The translations under genes and the position numbers were made by a program. DNA of 14,060 bases from Spartobacteria bacterium (GTDB taxonomy: Bacteria > Verrucomicrobiota > Verrucomicrobiia > Chthoniobacterales > UBA10450): the NCBI GenBank assembly GCA_003445855.1, contig DMCG01000204.1, positions 734 to 14,793 of the forward strand. Direction: 5' to 3'. Under the pieces are notes generated by a model. It saw nothing but the letters and a program-made list of their open reading frames with translations. It was not told the origin of the DNA and did not search any database. Of the stretch, positions 6,831 to 14,060 are shown piece by piece (position 1 is the first letter of the stretch; the number at the start of each line of letters is the position of its first letter).

Positions 6831-7164
6831 TTTCCAGGTCCGCCGGAATGCGGCGAATTGATTATTGCTTCCAATTATTGCTGGGAAATTGGAACGCCGT
6901 TGGAAGATCGAGATCGCGGCCGGAAGTTTAGTCTTGATCTTGTAATAGTTTGAGTTTCTTTCTGCTCGGCTTGAGTTGAAAGTTTGCATTTTTGATTTGG
7001 TGATGAATCAAATGCTGAGGAAAACCGGGCGAGCGGAGCGAGATTGCGCGGAGCCGTGTCGGACGACAAGGTGAAATGAGTGAAAAAACTCGGCGTCCAT
7101 AAACATTTCTGTTGCCAAAGGCAAACGGGGTCGCTATTATCGTTTTTGTAGCTATGGAAATTAT
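6831..7164. other. 334-bp intergenic region with two AT-rich hairpins
   Basis: No gene is seen. Two inverted repeats stand out: TTCCAATT (6869-6876) with AATTGGAA (6887-6894), loop 10 nt; and GCATTTTTGATT (6986-6997) with AATCAAATGC (7006-7015), a 10-bp stem with a TT bulge. Neither is followed by a T run, so terminator function for the upstream gene is weakly supported. The last ~50 bases are AT-rich and probably carry the promoter of the discoidin-like gene, whose ATG at 7165 is preceded by TGGAAATTAT. Confidence 0.4.
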
Positions 7165-8490
7165 ATGATTCTATCTTCTCGCAGCAAAATCTGCCCTCTC
7201 ACATGCTGGCTTTTTCTTGGTTCCATCTCTGGATTGGTTGGAGCTGAATTAGTCCTCGAAAAAGTTCCACCGATTACGGTGGAACAAGTGCCGGCTTACC
7301 CGGAAAATCTGGCTCGATATTATTTTGGAGCGCAGGTTGAGGCGGCGCCTCAAAGCAATCCAATCGCCAATTTGCAACTTAGTTCCAAATCGGAGGACAC
7401 AAACACCGCAGAGGCTGCTTTATTGTGTGATGATCCGACAGTTGGGTACGCGTTGCCAAAAGGCAGTACCACTCTGCTTGTTTCATTTCCAAAAATTGAA
7501 AATCTCGACAGTATTTCCTTTCTTAACCAAGGCGCCAAAGGCGATGTAAATATCGCGATCTCCAACGCGAAACTGCCTCCGGATAGTCCCCAGTGGCGCA
7601 ATGTTTCGCAGCAGGCGCTGACGTCCGATGCGGTCAAGGCGAAGATCGGTCCTGCCGAAGCGAAATATGTCAGGTTGGCTTTTAACGTTGCGGATCCCGG
7701 TCGCATTGCGGGGCTGGGCATATATTCTACGCCGACAGTGTCAGCCTTTACGATGCCCCGCGCGCGCAAACTTAGCGTTGACGAAAAATCAGAAACCTTT
7801 GCCTTGATTAATTATAGCCTCACTGACCTCCACGCGAAGTCGCGCGCCGCGTACGTCAGTTCCGGAGACGATCTTAGGCAAGCGAATAACATGATCGATG
7901 ACCAGCCGGCCACAGACTACAGCTTCGCTTCGAGCGATGCCACGCCGGCCGCTATTATTGATCTCGGTAAGGTCACGACGCTGCGACGGATTTCCACCCT
8001 TTATTCACCGCGACATGTCAGCGTAGATTTCTTTATCTTGCAATCATTGCCGGGTGCGGGGCAGGGAAACAAAGCACCCGCAAGTTCGCCAAAGACCCTC
8101 CGTCTCGATGATAGCGCGCTCGCCAAGCTGACGCCGGTTGGTTCCATAATGGATGAGGGCAGCGGTCGCGCCGCGATTAATTTCCCGGAAATGAGTGGTC
8201 GTTACATAATGGTTAAATGGACTCCCGCCACGCAGCAAGACACCGCTTTTTCGGTCGCGGAGATTTCTGCTTTTGGCGGAAACAAAACCGCGAGCTTGAT
8301 CGCCTCGAACACCTCCAGCGCAAGTCGCGAAGAAGTCGCTTCTGATGGGAGAACCGTTCGGGAGGGGAAAGATTTCGGAGAAGCCAAAGACGCCAAAGAG
8401 ATTCCTTCGGAGGCACCTCCAGCCGAAGGCCCTCCGGTTACCCTTCCTCAACCGCCCCCCTTCACGTTTGTCCCGGAAGTCAGCCCGTAA
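7165..8490 (+). CDS. Exported protein with two discoidin-like domains and Pro-rich tail
   Basis: A 441-residue protein with a signal peptide (residues 1-27, hydrophobic CWLFLGSISGLVGA, cut before Glu28). Two beta-rich segments look like F5/8 type C (discoidin) jelly-roll modules: about 62-188 (AALLCDDPTVGYAL, LLVSFPKIENLDSISFLN, YVRLAFNVADPGRIAGLGIY) and about 225-372 (NNMIDDQPATDYSF, AIIDLGKVTTLRRISTLY, RYIMVKWTP, FSVAEISAFG). The repeated pattern of an Asp-rich loop, an Ile/Leu-Asp-Leu strand and a closing I-x-x-F/Y strand supports this. The last ~30 residues are Pro-rich. No catalytic domain is seen, so a binding or surface-structural role is likely (inference). It ends 17 bp before a strong terminator. 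Confidence 0.75.
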   Translation: MILSSRSKICPLTCWLFLGSISGLVGAELVLEKVPPITVEQVPAYPENLARYYFGAQVEAAPQSNPIANLQLSSKSEDTNTAEAALLCDDPTVGYALPKGSTTLLVSFPKIENLDSISFLNQGAKGDVNIAISNAKLPPDSPQWRNVSQQALTSDAVKAKIGPAEAKYVRLAFNVADPGRIAGLGIYSTPTVSAFTMPRARKLSVDEKSETFALINYSLTDLHAKSRAAYVSSGDDLRQANNMIDDQPATDYSFASSDATPAAIIDLGKVTTLRRISTLYSPRHVSVDFFILQSLPGAGQGNKAPASSPKTLRLDDSALAKLTPVGSIMDEGSGRAAINFPEMSGRYIMVKWTPATQQDTAFSVAEISAFGGNKTASLIASNTSSASREEVASDGRTVREGKDFGEAKDAKEIPSEAPPAEGPPVTLPQPPPFTFVPEVSP

Positions 8491-8507
8491 TAACGGCTTT
8501 AAAGCAC

Positions 8508-8551
8508 AAGCCCGTCGATCGGAAAGCACGCCGATCGATGGGCTTTTTTTT
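8508..8551 (+). terminator. Rho-independent terminator
   Basis: A 15-bp stem, AAGCCCGTCGATCGG (8508-8522) with CCGATCGATGGGCTT (8531-8545), has a single G-T wobble, an 8-nt loop and eight consecutive T residues (8544-8551). It ends transcription of the discoidin-like gene 17 bp after its stop. The opposite strand has a poorer T run (TTGTGCTTT), so it may also serve the convergent phosphatase-like gene. Confidence 0.93.
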
Positions 8552-8567
8552 ACGGCGTAAGCAGTTG

Positions 8568-9839
8568 CTAAAGCTCATCCCGAACAATTTCGAAAATAGT
8601 CGTGCTCTCTATCGAACCTTGCAAAATTTCGGTTCCGGGACCAGTTCCGAACGCAATAACATCGTCGACGGTACCGAGCGCCATTTTTGCATAAAATGCG
8701 GCGGGCTCCAGACGTTCCGGTTCGCGGGGCTGGGTGGTGCCTTCAAGTTTGCCCGGCAATTTCGCCGCGCCGTAAGAGTGGCTGCCATTTTGACCCGTCG
8801 CCCACGTAATCCAGGGCTCTCCGGCTGAATTAAGGCCGAGCAATGCGATTCCACTGTCAGTGCGAAACGGAAAGCCGTTCAAGCTCAACCCACCAATCGC
8901 GACATCGCCACAAACAATGATTGTCGATCTTTGACCGGCATACCGTTGTGCAATTGCGACCGCGCGGTCTAGTTCCGCTGTTTCATCCAACGTTCTTTCT
9001 CCGTTGTTGTCCTGGGCAGCTTTGCGCATTAGCCCGGCATCGACCACCAGCAAATACCCGCCCGCATTATATTGAAGCAGTTCAATCGCACGACGCACCA
9101 TGTCGCCAAGACTGGGTTGTTCGCTCCGCTCTTCAAATTGGTTCGAAAACGCCAGTTCCGCATTACTAAAAGCACCGAATAGACGTGGCCGGCGGGACGC
9201 GGGAATTGCTTCCAGTTCGGCTCGGGTGCGAACGATATCGAAACCATTACGGCGCAGCTCGAGCAGAAGATCGCGGCCATCCTGTCTTTCTCCGCCCTTG
9301 GCATCCGGAAGAAAAAGCTTGATGCCGCCGCCCATAGCAACGTCCATTTTTCCGCTTTCGACGAATTCACGTGCGATGCGTTCGAGGTCGTTTGGATCGG
9401 CTGGGTGCGAGTAAAACGCCGCACTCGTAGGATCAGTTAATTTTGCGTTCGTTACAAGACCGGTAGCGCGACCGTGCTCACGGGCCAACTCCACAATGCT
9501 CGTGAGTGGTTGCCCATTCTCATCGACGGAGATCGCTCGATTATTCACTTTCGTTCCGGTCGCCATTGCAGTTGCCGCGGCAGCCTGGTCGGGAGCGGCA
9601 AAATCCTTCGAGTGATTCCTTACCAGAGCGACGTGATTCATCGACTCGAAGGCCAGAGGCCGATCTGCGCCGCCGATGTAAACGCGCGTCATGGCCAGCC
9701 GGCCGGGTGCGAGTCCCTCTCCAATAAACAAAATTATTCCGAAAGGCTTTTGTACGACCCAGTGCTTGAAATAAACGACGCCTAGACCGGCAAAGACGAA
9801 GAGGCAGACAAGCGCCAGCAATCGGTTGCGCCACTTCAC
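8568..9839 (-). CDS. Membrane-anchored alkaline-phosphatase-fold protein, predicted inactive
   Basis: The fold is clearly that of alkaline phosphatase: GIILFIGEGL, PDQAAAATAMATGTK, LTDPTSAAFYSH, MGGGIKLF, LDETAELDRAV and IIVCGD all align with PhoA-type proteins. Key residues are changed. Numbering from GTG 9839 (423 residues): the nucleophilic Ser is Gln85, the first-Asp metal ligand is Glu41, the Glu/Asp/His of the third metal block are Asp267, Arg272 and Gln276, and the Asp-His pair is Asp312-Val313. Asp136 and Thr138 (Mg side) remain. A membrane anchor spans about 7-24 with no cleavage site. GTG 9839 is preferred because KWRNR then the anchor is a natural start; an ATG at 9947 or 9941 would add 34-36 residues and overlap the gpmI start. 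It may bind rather than cleave a ligand. Confidence 0.8.
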   Translation of the reverse strand: MKWRNRLLALVCLFVFAGLGVVYFKHWVVQKPFGIILFIGEGLAPGRLAMTRVYIGGADRPLAFESMNHVALVRNHSKDFAAPDQAAAATAMATGTKVNNRAISVDENGQPLTSIVELAREHGRATGLVTNAKLTDPTSAAFYSHPADPNDLERIAREFVESGKMDVAMGGGIKLFLPDAKGGERQDGRDLLLELRRNGFDIVRTRAELEAIPASRRPRLFGAFSNAELAFSNQFEERSEQPSLGDMVRRAIELLQYNAGGYLLVVDAGLMRKAAQDNNGERTLDETAELDRAVAIAQRYAGQRSTIIVCGDVAIGGLSLNGFPFRTDSGIALLGLNSAGEPWITWATGQNGSHSYGAAKLPGKLEGTTQPREPERLEPAAFYAKMALGTVDDVIAFGTGPGTEILQGSIESTTIFEIVRDEL

Positions 9840-9845
9840 GAGGGC

Positions 9846-9875
9846 GATGTAGAGGGGCCGCCCTTGCCTTGTCAA
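9846..9875 (-). promoter_or_regulatory. Possible promoter for the phosphatase-like gene
   Basis: On the minus strand a perfect -35 TTGACA (plus 9870-9875) is followed after 18 nt by TACATC (9846-9851), a weak -10. The -10 ends only six bases before GTG 9839, which would make the mRNA nearly leaderless. The -10 is poor, so this is tentative. Confidence 0.25.
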
Positions 9876-9924
9876 CGAAAGAACGGCTTGTCGATCTTGA
9901 GAATCGTCGGCAGAGTGCGCCGTT

Positions 9925-11478
9925 ATGGTGTGCCCGGTCATGCTCATCGTTCGCGACGGTTGGGGGATCAATCCCGGCGGGAAAGAAAAGCGCGAGGAAA
10001 ATGGGGACGCGACGCTTCTCGCCAGGACGCCGTTCCACGACAAGCTTTATCGCGATTACCCAGCCAGTACGTTAAGCGCCAGCGGGGCCGATGTCGGTTT
10101 ACCACAAGGACAAATGGGCAACTCGGAAGTAGGCCATCTCAATCTGGGCGCCGGTCGAATTGTTTATCAGGACCTGACTCGCATCAACAAGGCGATCGCG
10201 GACGGTGAGCTCGCACACAATCGCGTCGCGCAGGAAGCGTTCGCGGCGGCGCGGGACCATCGGCTTCATCTTCTCGGGCTCATCTCGGACGGCGGCGTGC
10301 ACAGCGCTTACGCGCACCTGCTTGCACTCGCCAATGCCGCAGAGGAAGCCGGCGTTAAAGAAATCTTCGTTCATGCTTTCACCGACGGGCGCGATGCATC
10401 ACCCACCGGCGGCGCGGAGTATCTAAAAATTTGCGCTGAGGAATTGAAAAAGAGCGGCGCGCGAATTGTCACGGTTGTCGGGCGTTATTTTGCGATGGAT
10501 CGCGATCGTCGCTGGGACCGAACAAAAAAAGCCTGGGACGCAATCGTTCTTGGCCGGGGCGAAATTTGCAAATCGTCGCCGTCTGAAGCGTTGGATCGAC
10601 AATACAAGCTCGGCAAGACCGATGAGTTTATGCCGCCGCTCGTCTTTGCCCACGCGAATGAACAGCGAGTCCGTGATCGCGACACCGTCTTGTTTTTCAA
10701 CTTTCGCGCGGATCGCGCGCGGCAATTGTCGCAAGCTTTTCTTCTCGAGAAATTCGACGGTTTCGAGCGCGAATCCTGGCCGCGCGTTCACTTTGTCAGC
10801 CTTACGCAATACGATGTCCGCTATCACTCGCCGTTTATTTTCCCGCCGGAAAAACTCGCGCACATTTTGGGCGAGATCGTGAGCGCGGCGGGCAAATCCC
10901 AGCTGCGCATTGCCGAAACGGAAAAGTATCCGCACGTGACTTATTTTTTTAACGGCGGAATCGAGCGCGCCTTTGCCGGAGAAGACCGGAAGATTGTGCC
11001 TTCGCCAAAAGTCGCGACCTACGATTTGCAGCCCGAGATGAGCGCGCGGCCTGTCACCGACGAAGTAATCGCACGCCTGGCCAATTATGATTTGATCGTC
11101 CTGAATCTCGCGAATCCCGACATGGTCGGGCATACCGGTATTCTCGAAGCGGGAATCAAGGCGGTGGAGACGGTCGATGAATGCATGGGCAAAATCATAC
11201 CGAAGCTTCTCGAGCTTGGCGGCAAATGCATTGTCACCGCCGATCACGGGAACTGCGAACAAATGCGCAATCCGGACGGCTCGCCCAACACCGCGCACAC
11301 GACTAATCTCGTGCATTTCATTTATGTCGCTAAAGACGCCGCCCAATTTTGTTGCGAAGATGGAATTCTCGCCGATGTCGCGCCGACACTTTTGTTTCTT
11401 CTCGGCATGAAACAACCGGCGGAAATGACGGGACGAAATCTGCTTGTCCCAGTTTCGGAGAAAACCAGGAACGGCTAA
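9925..11478 (+). CDS. gpmI: 2,3-bisphosphoglycerate-independent phosphoglycerate mutase
   Basis: Interconverts 3- and 2-phosphoglycerate in glycolysis and gluconeogenesis through a phosphoserine intermediate; cytoplasmic, Mn-dependent. The 517-residue length is normal. Visible active-site parts: Asp11 in IVRDGWG, phospho-acceptor Ser67 in QGQMGNSEVGH, His125 in SDGGVH, DGRD (154-157), RADR (261-264), Asp399 and His403 in NPDMVGHTG, Asp440-His441 in TADHGNCEQM and His458. All expected ligands are intact. Oddity: Arg10 replaces the Leu usual in the ILDGWG strand. Start ATG 9925 gives MVCPVMLIVRDGWG; ATG 9940 is possible but would cut the first strand. Only 85 bp separates it from the preferred start of the divergent phosphatase-like gene. 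It converges with the nuclease-like gene, with the two stop codons overlapping. Confidence 0.97.
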   Translation: MVCPVMLIVRDGWGINPGGKEKREENGDATLLARTPFHDKLYRDYPASTLSASGADVGLPQGQMGNSEVGHLNLGAGRIVYQDLTRINKAIADGELAHNRVAQEAFAAARDHRLHLLGLISDGGVHSAYAHLLALANAAEEAGVKEIFVHAFTDGRDASPTGGAEYLKICAEELKKSGARIVTVVGRYFAMDRDRRWDRTKKAWDAIVLGRGEICKSSPSEALDRQYKLGKTDEFMPPLVFAHANEQRVRDRDTVLFFNFRADRARQLSQAFLLEKFDGFERESWPRVHFVSLTQYDVRYHSPFIFPPEKLAHILGEIVSAAGKSQLRIAETEKYPHVTYFFNGGIERAFAGEDRKIVPSPKVATYDLQPEMSARPVTDEVIARLANYDLIVLNLANPDMVGHTGILEAGIKAVETVDECMGKIIPKLLELGGKCIVTADHGNCEQMRNPDGSPNTAHTTNLVHFIYVAKDAAQFCCEDGILADVAPTLLFLLGMKQPAEMTGRNLLVPVSEKTRNG

Positions 11479-12203
11479 CAAGATCGACAACGAGCGGAGA
11501 TCACGTTCTCGAACGTGATTTCCAATTGCCGGTTCAACGCTCGCGTTCCAGCAGCGGCAATTCGCTGCAAGAACCAGAGGCGATTATCGGGCGCGCTTTC
11601 CTGCCAGGCGGGCTTGCGCATGAGCACGAGCTCGCCATCTGATTGCACGAGGACACCCCAGCCAACCGGCACCTCCGAGGCGTGGGACAACTCGTTAGGC
11701 AAAACAAGGAAGAACAAATTTGCGCAACGATAGCGCATCAGAGTCTCGAATTTCGTGCAATCAAACAGGCGATTTTGTAACGCGGTTAGTTCGCGCAAAA
11801 CTCGGCCGTAGCCGCGATGTTTGATTGCGGCGAAATCATGCGATTCAAATTCGCTGAATAACGAATCGGCGATTCGAAGGTTCGGATAATGTATTCGCAA
11901 ATGTTTTTCGAGAATTTGCCGGCGCCGTTGCACGTTCTCAAGGCGTTGGCGTGTTACGGTTGTGCGGCAATTGTCTCGTCGAAGATCGACCAGCGCCTGT
12001 TTGCACTCAAATACTGCTGTCGATCCGAGTCCGTTCGAACGGGGCCGATAAGCCGCTACATCGGCCCGATAGCGGCATTGCGGCAAACTGACTTCGAGAG
12101 CGCACGCGGAATAATCGTGTGCCTGTGCCCAAAGAAGTGCGAGACGTTTTAAGCGCGCATGCGCGACGGTTTCGCCGCGGCGGTTGTTTACTCCCGCACC
12201 CAT
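11475..12203 (-). CDS. MmcB-like PD-(D/E)XK fold protein
   Basis: A 242-residue protein with a likely restriction-endonuclease-like core: Glu37 (ALEVSLP), Asp48 in YRADVAAY, and Glu66-x-Lys68 in AVFECKQALVDLRRD. The order Glu, Arg-x-Asp, Glu-x-Lys followed by an acidic-basic helix, and a later CANLFFLVLP and GWGVLVQSDGELVL strand pair, resembles the MmcB DNA-repair family, but this protein is longer and has a basic helical insert (about 75-150). DNA binding or repair is likely; catalytic activity is not shown. Start ATG 12203 lies inside the last codons of hemB (16-nt overlap), so the two are probably co-transcribed and coupled. Its stop TAG (11475-11477) overlaps the gpmI stop. Confidence 0.65.
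   Translation of the reverse strand: MGAGVNNRRGETVAHARLKRLALLWAQAHDYSACALEVSLPQCRYRADVAAYRPRSNGLGSTAVFECKQALVDLRRDNCRTTVTRQRLENVQRRRQILEKHLRIHYPNLRIADSLFSEFESHDFAAIKHRGYGRVLRELTALQNRLFDCTKFETLMRYRCANLFFLVLPNELSHASEVPVGWGVLVQSDGELVLMRKPAWQESAPDNRLWFLQRIAAAGTRALNRQLEITFENVISARCRSC
11500..11519. terminator. Perfect hairpin just after gpmI
   Basis: ATCACGTTC (11500-11508) and GAACGTGAT (11511-11519) form a perfect inverted repeat, effectively an 8-bp stem with a CTCG tetraloop, 21 nt after the gpmI stop. Only TTTCC follows, so termination would be weak. It lies within the C-terminal codons of the convergent nuclease-like gene, so it may be chance or a shared element. Confidence 0.35.
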
Positions 12204-13174
12204 TCGGCGAGTTCGCGCGCCCAGTAGGTGACAATGATGTCGGCGCCAGCGCGCTTGAGTGAGGTCATGATTTCGAGAACGGCCGCGCGCTCATCGAGAA
12301 AACCTTTTTCGGCAGCGGCTTTGACCATGGCGTATTCGCCGCTCACGTGATAAACCGCGGTCGGCTTGGCGAACCGCTCGCGCACCCGCCACAAGATGTC
12401 GATGTACGGAAGCGCCGGTTTGATCATCAAAATGTCCGCTCCTTCCTCCACATCGAGCGCGACCTCGCGCAATGCTTCCTCCGCGTTGGCGCAATCCATT
12501 TGATAAGAACGGCGATCGCCAAACCGTGGCGGACTTTCCGCAGCTTCGCGGAACGGACCGTAAAAGACCGAGGCAAACTTGGCCGCATAACTCATGATGC
12601 CGGTTTGATCGAACCCGTTTGCGTCGAATGCTTCGCGGATTGCACCGATGCGGCCATCCATCATATCGCTGGGCGCTACCATGTCGGCGCCGGCGTGTGC
12701 GTGGGAGAGCGCGGTTTTGACCAAAAGATCGACCGTCTCATCGTTGAGCACGTGGAAATGATCGCCATCGATCCGTGCGACGCCGCAATGACCGTGGCTC
12801 ATGTATTGGCACAGACAAACGTCAGTGATCGCGACCACTTCCGGACATTTTGATTTGATGGCGCGGAGCGCTTTTTGGACGACGCCGTTTTCGGCATAAG
12901 CGCCGCTTGCCTGTTCATCTTTTTCCTGAGGAACTCCGAAAAGAATGATGGCTTGCAGTCCGAGATCCTGCGCGCGCCGCGCTTGATCGACAATTTCATC
13001 CGGCGAAAATTGAAACACGCCCGGCATGCTCTCGATCGGCCGGCGTTTTTCTATTTTTTCGCTGACGAAAAGCGGCAGAACAAAATCGCGCGCGCTTAGG
13101 TTCGTCTCACGGACAAGATTGCGCAGCGCTGGCGAACTTCGTAACCGGCGTGGTCGATGGACCAATTTTCTCAC
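12188..13174 (-). CDS. hemB: Delta-aminolevulinic acid dehydratase (porphobilinogen synthase)
   Basis: Condenses two 5-aminolevulinate molecules to porphobilinogen in tetrapyrrole (heme) synthesis; cytoplasmic. The 328-residue length is normal. The zinc Cys cluster is complete: Cys120, Cys122 and Cys130 in DVCLCQYMSHGHCG, so this is a zinc-type enzyme. The two active-site lysines are Lys199 in SYAAKFASVFYGPF and the Schiff-base Lys252 in LMIKPALPYIDI. Start is GTG at 13174, giving MRKLVHRPRRLRSSPALRNLVRET, the usual N-terminus; a TAG five codons upstream excludes a longer form. The gene is followed by the overlapping MmcB-like gene. It diverges from coaX across 89 bp, which must hold both promoters; no strong promoter is visible there. 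Confidence 0.97.
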   Translation of the reverse strand: MRKLVHRPRRLRSSPALRNLVRETNLSARDFVLPLFVSEKIEKRRPIESMPGVFQFSPDEIVDQARRAQDLGLQAIILFGVPQEKDEQASGAYAENGVVQKALRAIKSKCPEVVAITDVCLCQYMSHGHCGVARIDGDHFHVLNDETVDLLVKTALSHAHAGADMVAPSDMMDGRIGAIREAFDANGFDQTGIMSYAAKFASVFYGPFREAAESPPRFGDRRSYQMDCANAEEALREVALDVEEGADILMIKPALPYIDILWRVRERFAKPTAVYHVSGEYAMVKAAAEKGFLDERAAVLEIMTSLKRAGADIIVTYWARELAEWVRE

Positions 13175-13263
13175 GGAGCGAGGCTACGCGTTTGGCAATA
13201 GCGTCGCAAGCTTGACGGCGTGTCAGGTTCGCGGTAGCGGCTGCTTGGCTCGCCCGCTGTGCA

Positions 13264-14010
13264 ATGAATCGCGCGACAAATTATTTGCTGATCGACATCA
13301 GTAATTCATTTACCAAGCTTGCGTTCGCTTCACGAACGCGCCTCGGGCGGTCAACTCGGATCGAGACGGATAACCTTACCAGCGCGTTTGTTCGTCGATT
13401 CTTGAAGCGGCGCAAGATCGACCTGTTGGTTGTCGCCTCAGTTGTGCCGCAGAAAAATCGCGAAGTTCGAAAGGCGACGGGGCGCAACAAAGTGCTGTGG
13501 TTGAATCCGCGGCTGAAACTCGGCGTCGGAATCGATTACCCGGCGCCGCAAACCATTGGCGCTGATCGACTGGCCAATGCCGCAGCGGTCGCGGCGCTTT
13601 ACGGTTGTCCTGCGATCGTGGTGGATTTTGGAACGGCGGTGACGTTCGATATTGTTTCGGAACGGAAAAATTACGTCGGCGGCGTGATCGCACCGGGACT
13701 CGAAGCGATGACAAATTTTCTTTACCAGCGTACCGCGCTGCTGCCGAAACTCTCTTTAAAAGAACCGCGCAGCGCGATCGGAAGATCGACAATTGAAGCG
13801 ATGAGGGCAGGGACGATTTTTGGTTATCGCGGTTTGGTGCGCGAAATTATCACTCGAATTAAAGCAGAACGATTTCCGCGCCGGAAAGTTCACATCGTAT
13901 CCACGGGCGGCTACGCTCGGTTGATCGCGGCGAACCTGGGCGAAACCGTCACGGTCCATCCTAATCTAACTCTGGAGGGGTTGCGCCTTGTCGCGAATCT
14001 CAATTCGTAA
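13264..14010 (+). CDS. coaX: Type III pantothenate kinase
   Basis: Phosphorylates pantothenate, the first step of coenzyme A synthesis; cytoplasmic, ATP- and monovalent-cation-dependent. The 248-residue protein shows the ASKHA-fold landmarks of CoaX: the phosphate-1 loop IDISNSFTK (10-18), GADRLANAAA (99-108, pantothenate site), VVDFGTAVTFD (119-129), GGVIAPGLEAM (139-149) and STGGYARL (213-220). Asp11 is kept; the Gly usual in the DxGN loop is Ser13 here, a small oddity. Start ATG 13264 is the only in-frame start close to the first strand; no clear Shine-Dalgarno. It diverges from hemB by 89 bp. Confidence 0.93.
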   Translation: MNRATNYLLIDISNSFTKLAFASRTRLGRSTRIETDNLTSAFVRRFLKRRKIDLLVVASVVPQKNREVRKATGRNKVLWLNPRLKLGVGIDYPAPQTIGADRLANAAAVAALYGCPAIVVDFGTAVTFDIVSERKNYVGGVIAPGLEAMTNFLYQRTALLPKLSLKEPRSAIGRSTIEAMRAGTIFGYRGLVREIITRIKAERFPRRKVHIVSTGGYARLIAANLGETVTVHPNLTLEGLRLVANLNS

Positions 14011-14060
14011 TCACGCCCGGGAAGGGGTTGGCTTTCAGGCACAATTCATGCTAAATACGT

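Noticed and set aside
10423..11490. 355-residue minus-strand ORF opposite gpmI
   Set aside because: gpmI has every catalytic motif in the other strand; the antisense protein is Arg-rich and motif-free.
12347..12853. 168-residue plus-strand ORF opposite hemB
   Set aside because: Antisense to the zinc and lysine active-site blocks of hemB; no independent support.
13175..13263. TTGACG (13212-13217) as the coaX -35 box
   Set aside because: The hexamer at 17-nt spacing is TAGCGG, too far from a -10 consensus to report as a promoter.

Overview
The window looks like a chromosomal segment of a Gram-negative bacterium, probably from the Verrucomicrobiota or wider PVC group. That is inference from gene content (exported discoidin-like protein, sulfatase, family-2 sulfotransferases, independent-type phosphoglycerate mutase) and moderately high GC; no rRNA or clade marker is present, so taxonomic confidence is low to moderate. 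No tRNA, rRNA, CRISPR array, transposase or integrase was recognised.

Left part (1-6830) is accessory. It opens with the 5' portion of a minus-strand, histidine-containing multi-membrane protein. Next comes a frameshifted copy (671-1232) of a small secreted transglutaminase-like cysteine protein, whose intact paralogue lies at 6252-6830. Between the two copies is a compact island: one minus-strand sulfotransferase (1315-1920), divergent from a three-gene plus-strand run of two more sulfotransferases and a possible glycosyltransferase (2113-4234), which converges on a minus-strand type I sulfatase with no signal peptide (4345-5781). The island suggests addition and removal of sulfate on a glycan or small molecule, with PAPS supply and sulfatase maturation encoded elsewhere. 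The two flanking paralogues are about 79% identical by hand count but share a perfectly identical 69-nt tract, which points to gene conversion.

Middle part (7165-9839): an exported protein with two probable discoidin-like beta domains and a proline-rich tail ends at a textbook Rho-independent terminator (8508-8551). Converging on it is a membrane-anchored alkaline-phosphatase-fold protein in which the nucleophilic Ser and most zinc ligands are replaced; it is probably a pseudoenzyme.

Right part (9925-14010) is housekeeping: gpmI (glycolysis), a MmcB-like PD-(D/E)XK protein overlapping the end of hemB (tetrapyrrole synthesis), and divergent coaX (coenzyme A synthesis). Genes are densely packed: gpmI and the nuclease-like gene overlap at their stop codons, and hemB and the nuclease-like gene overlap by 16 nt.

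The most interesting observations are the converted duplicate pair bracketing the sulfur-transfer island, and the dead alkaline phosphatase.
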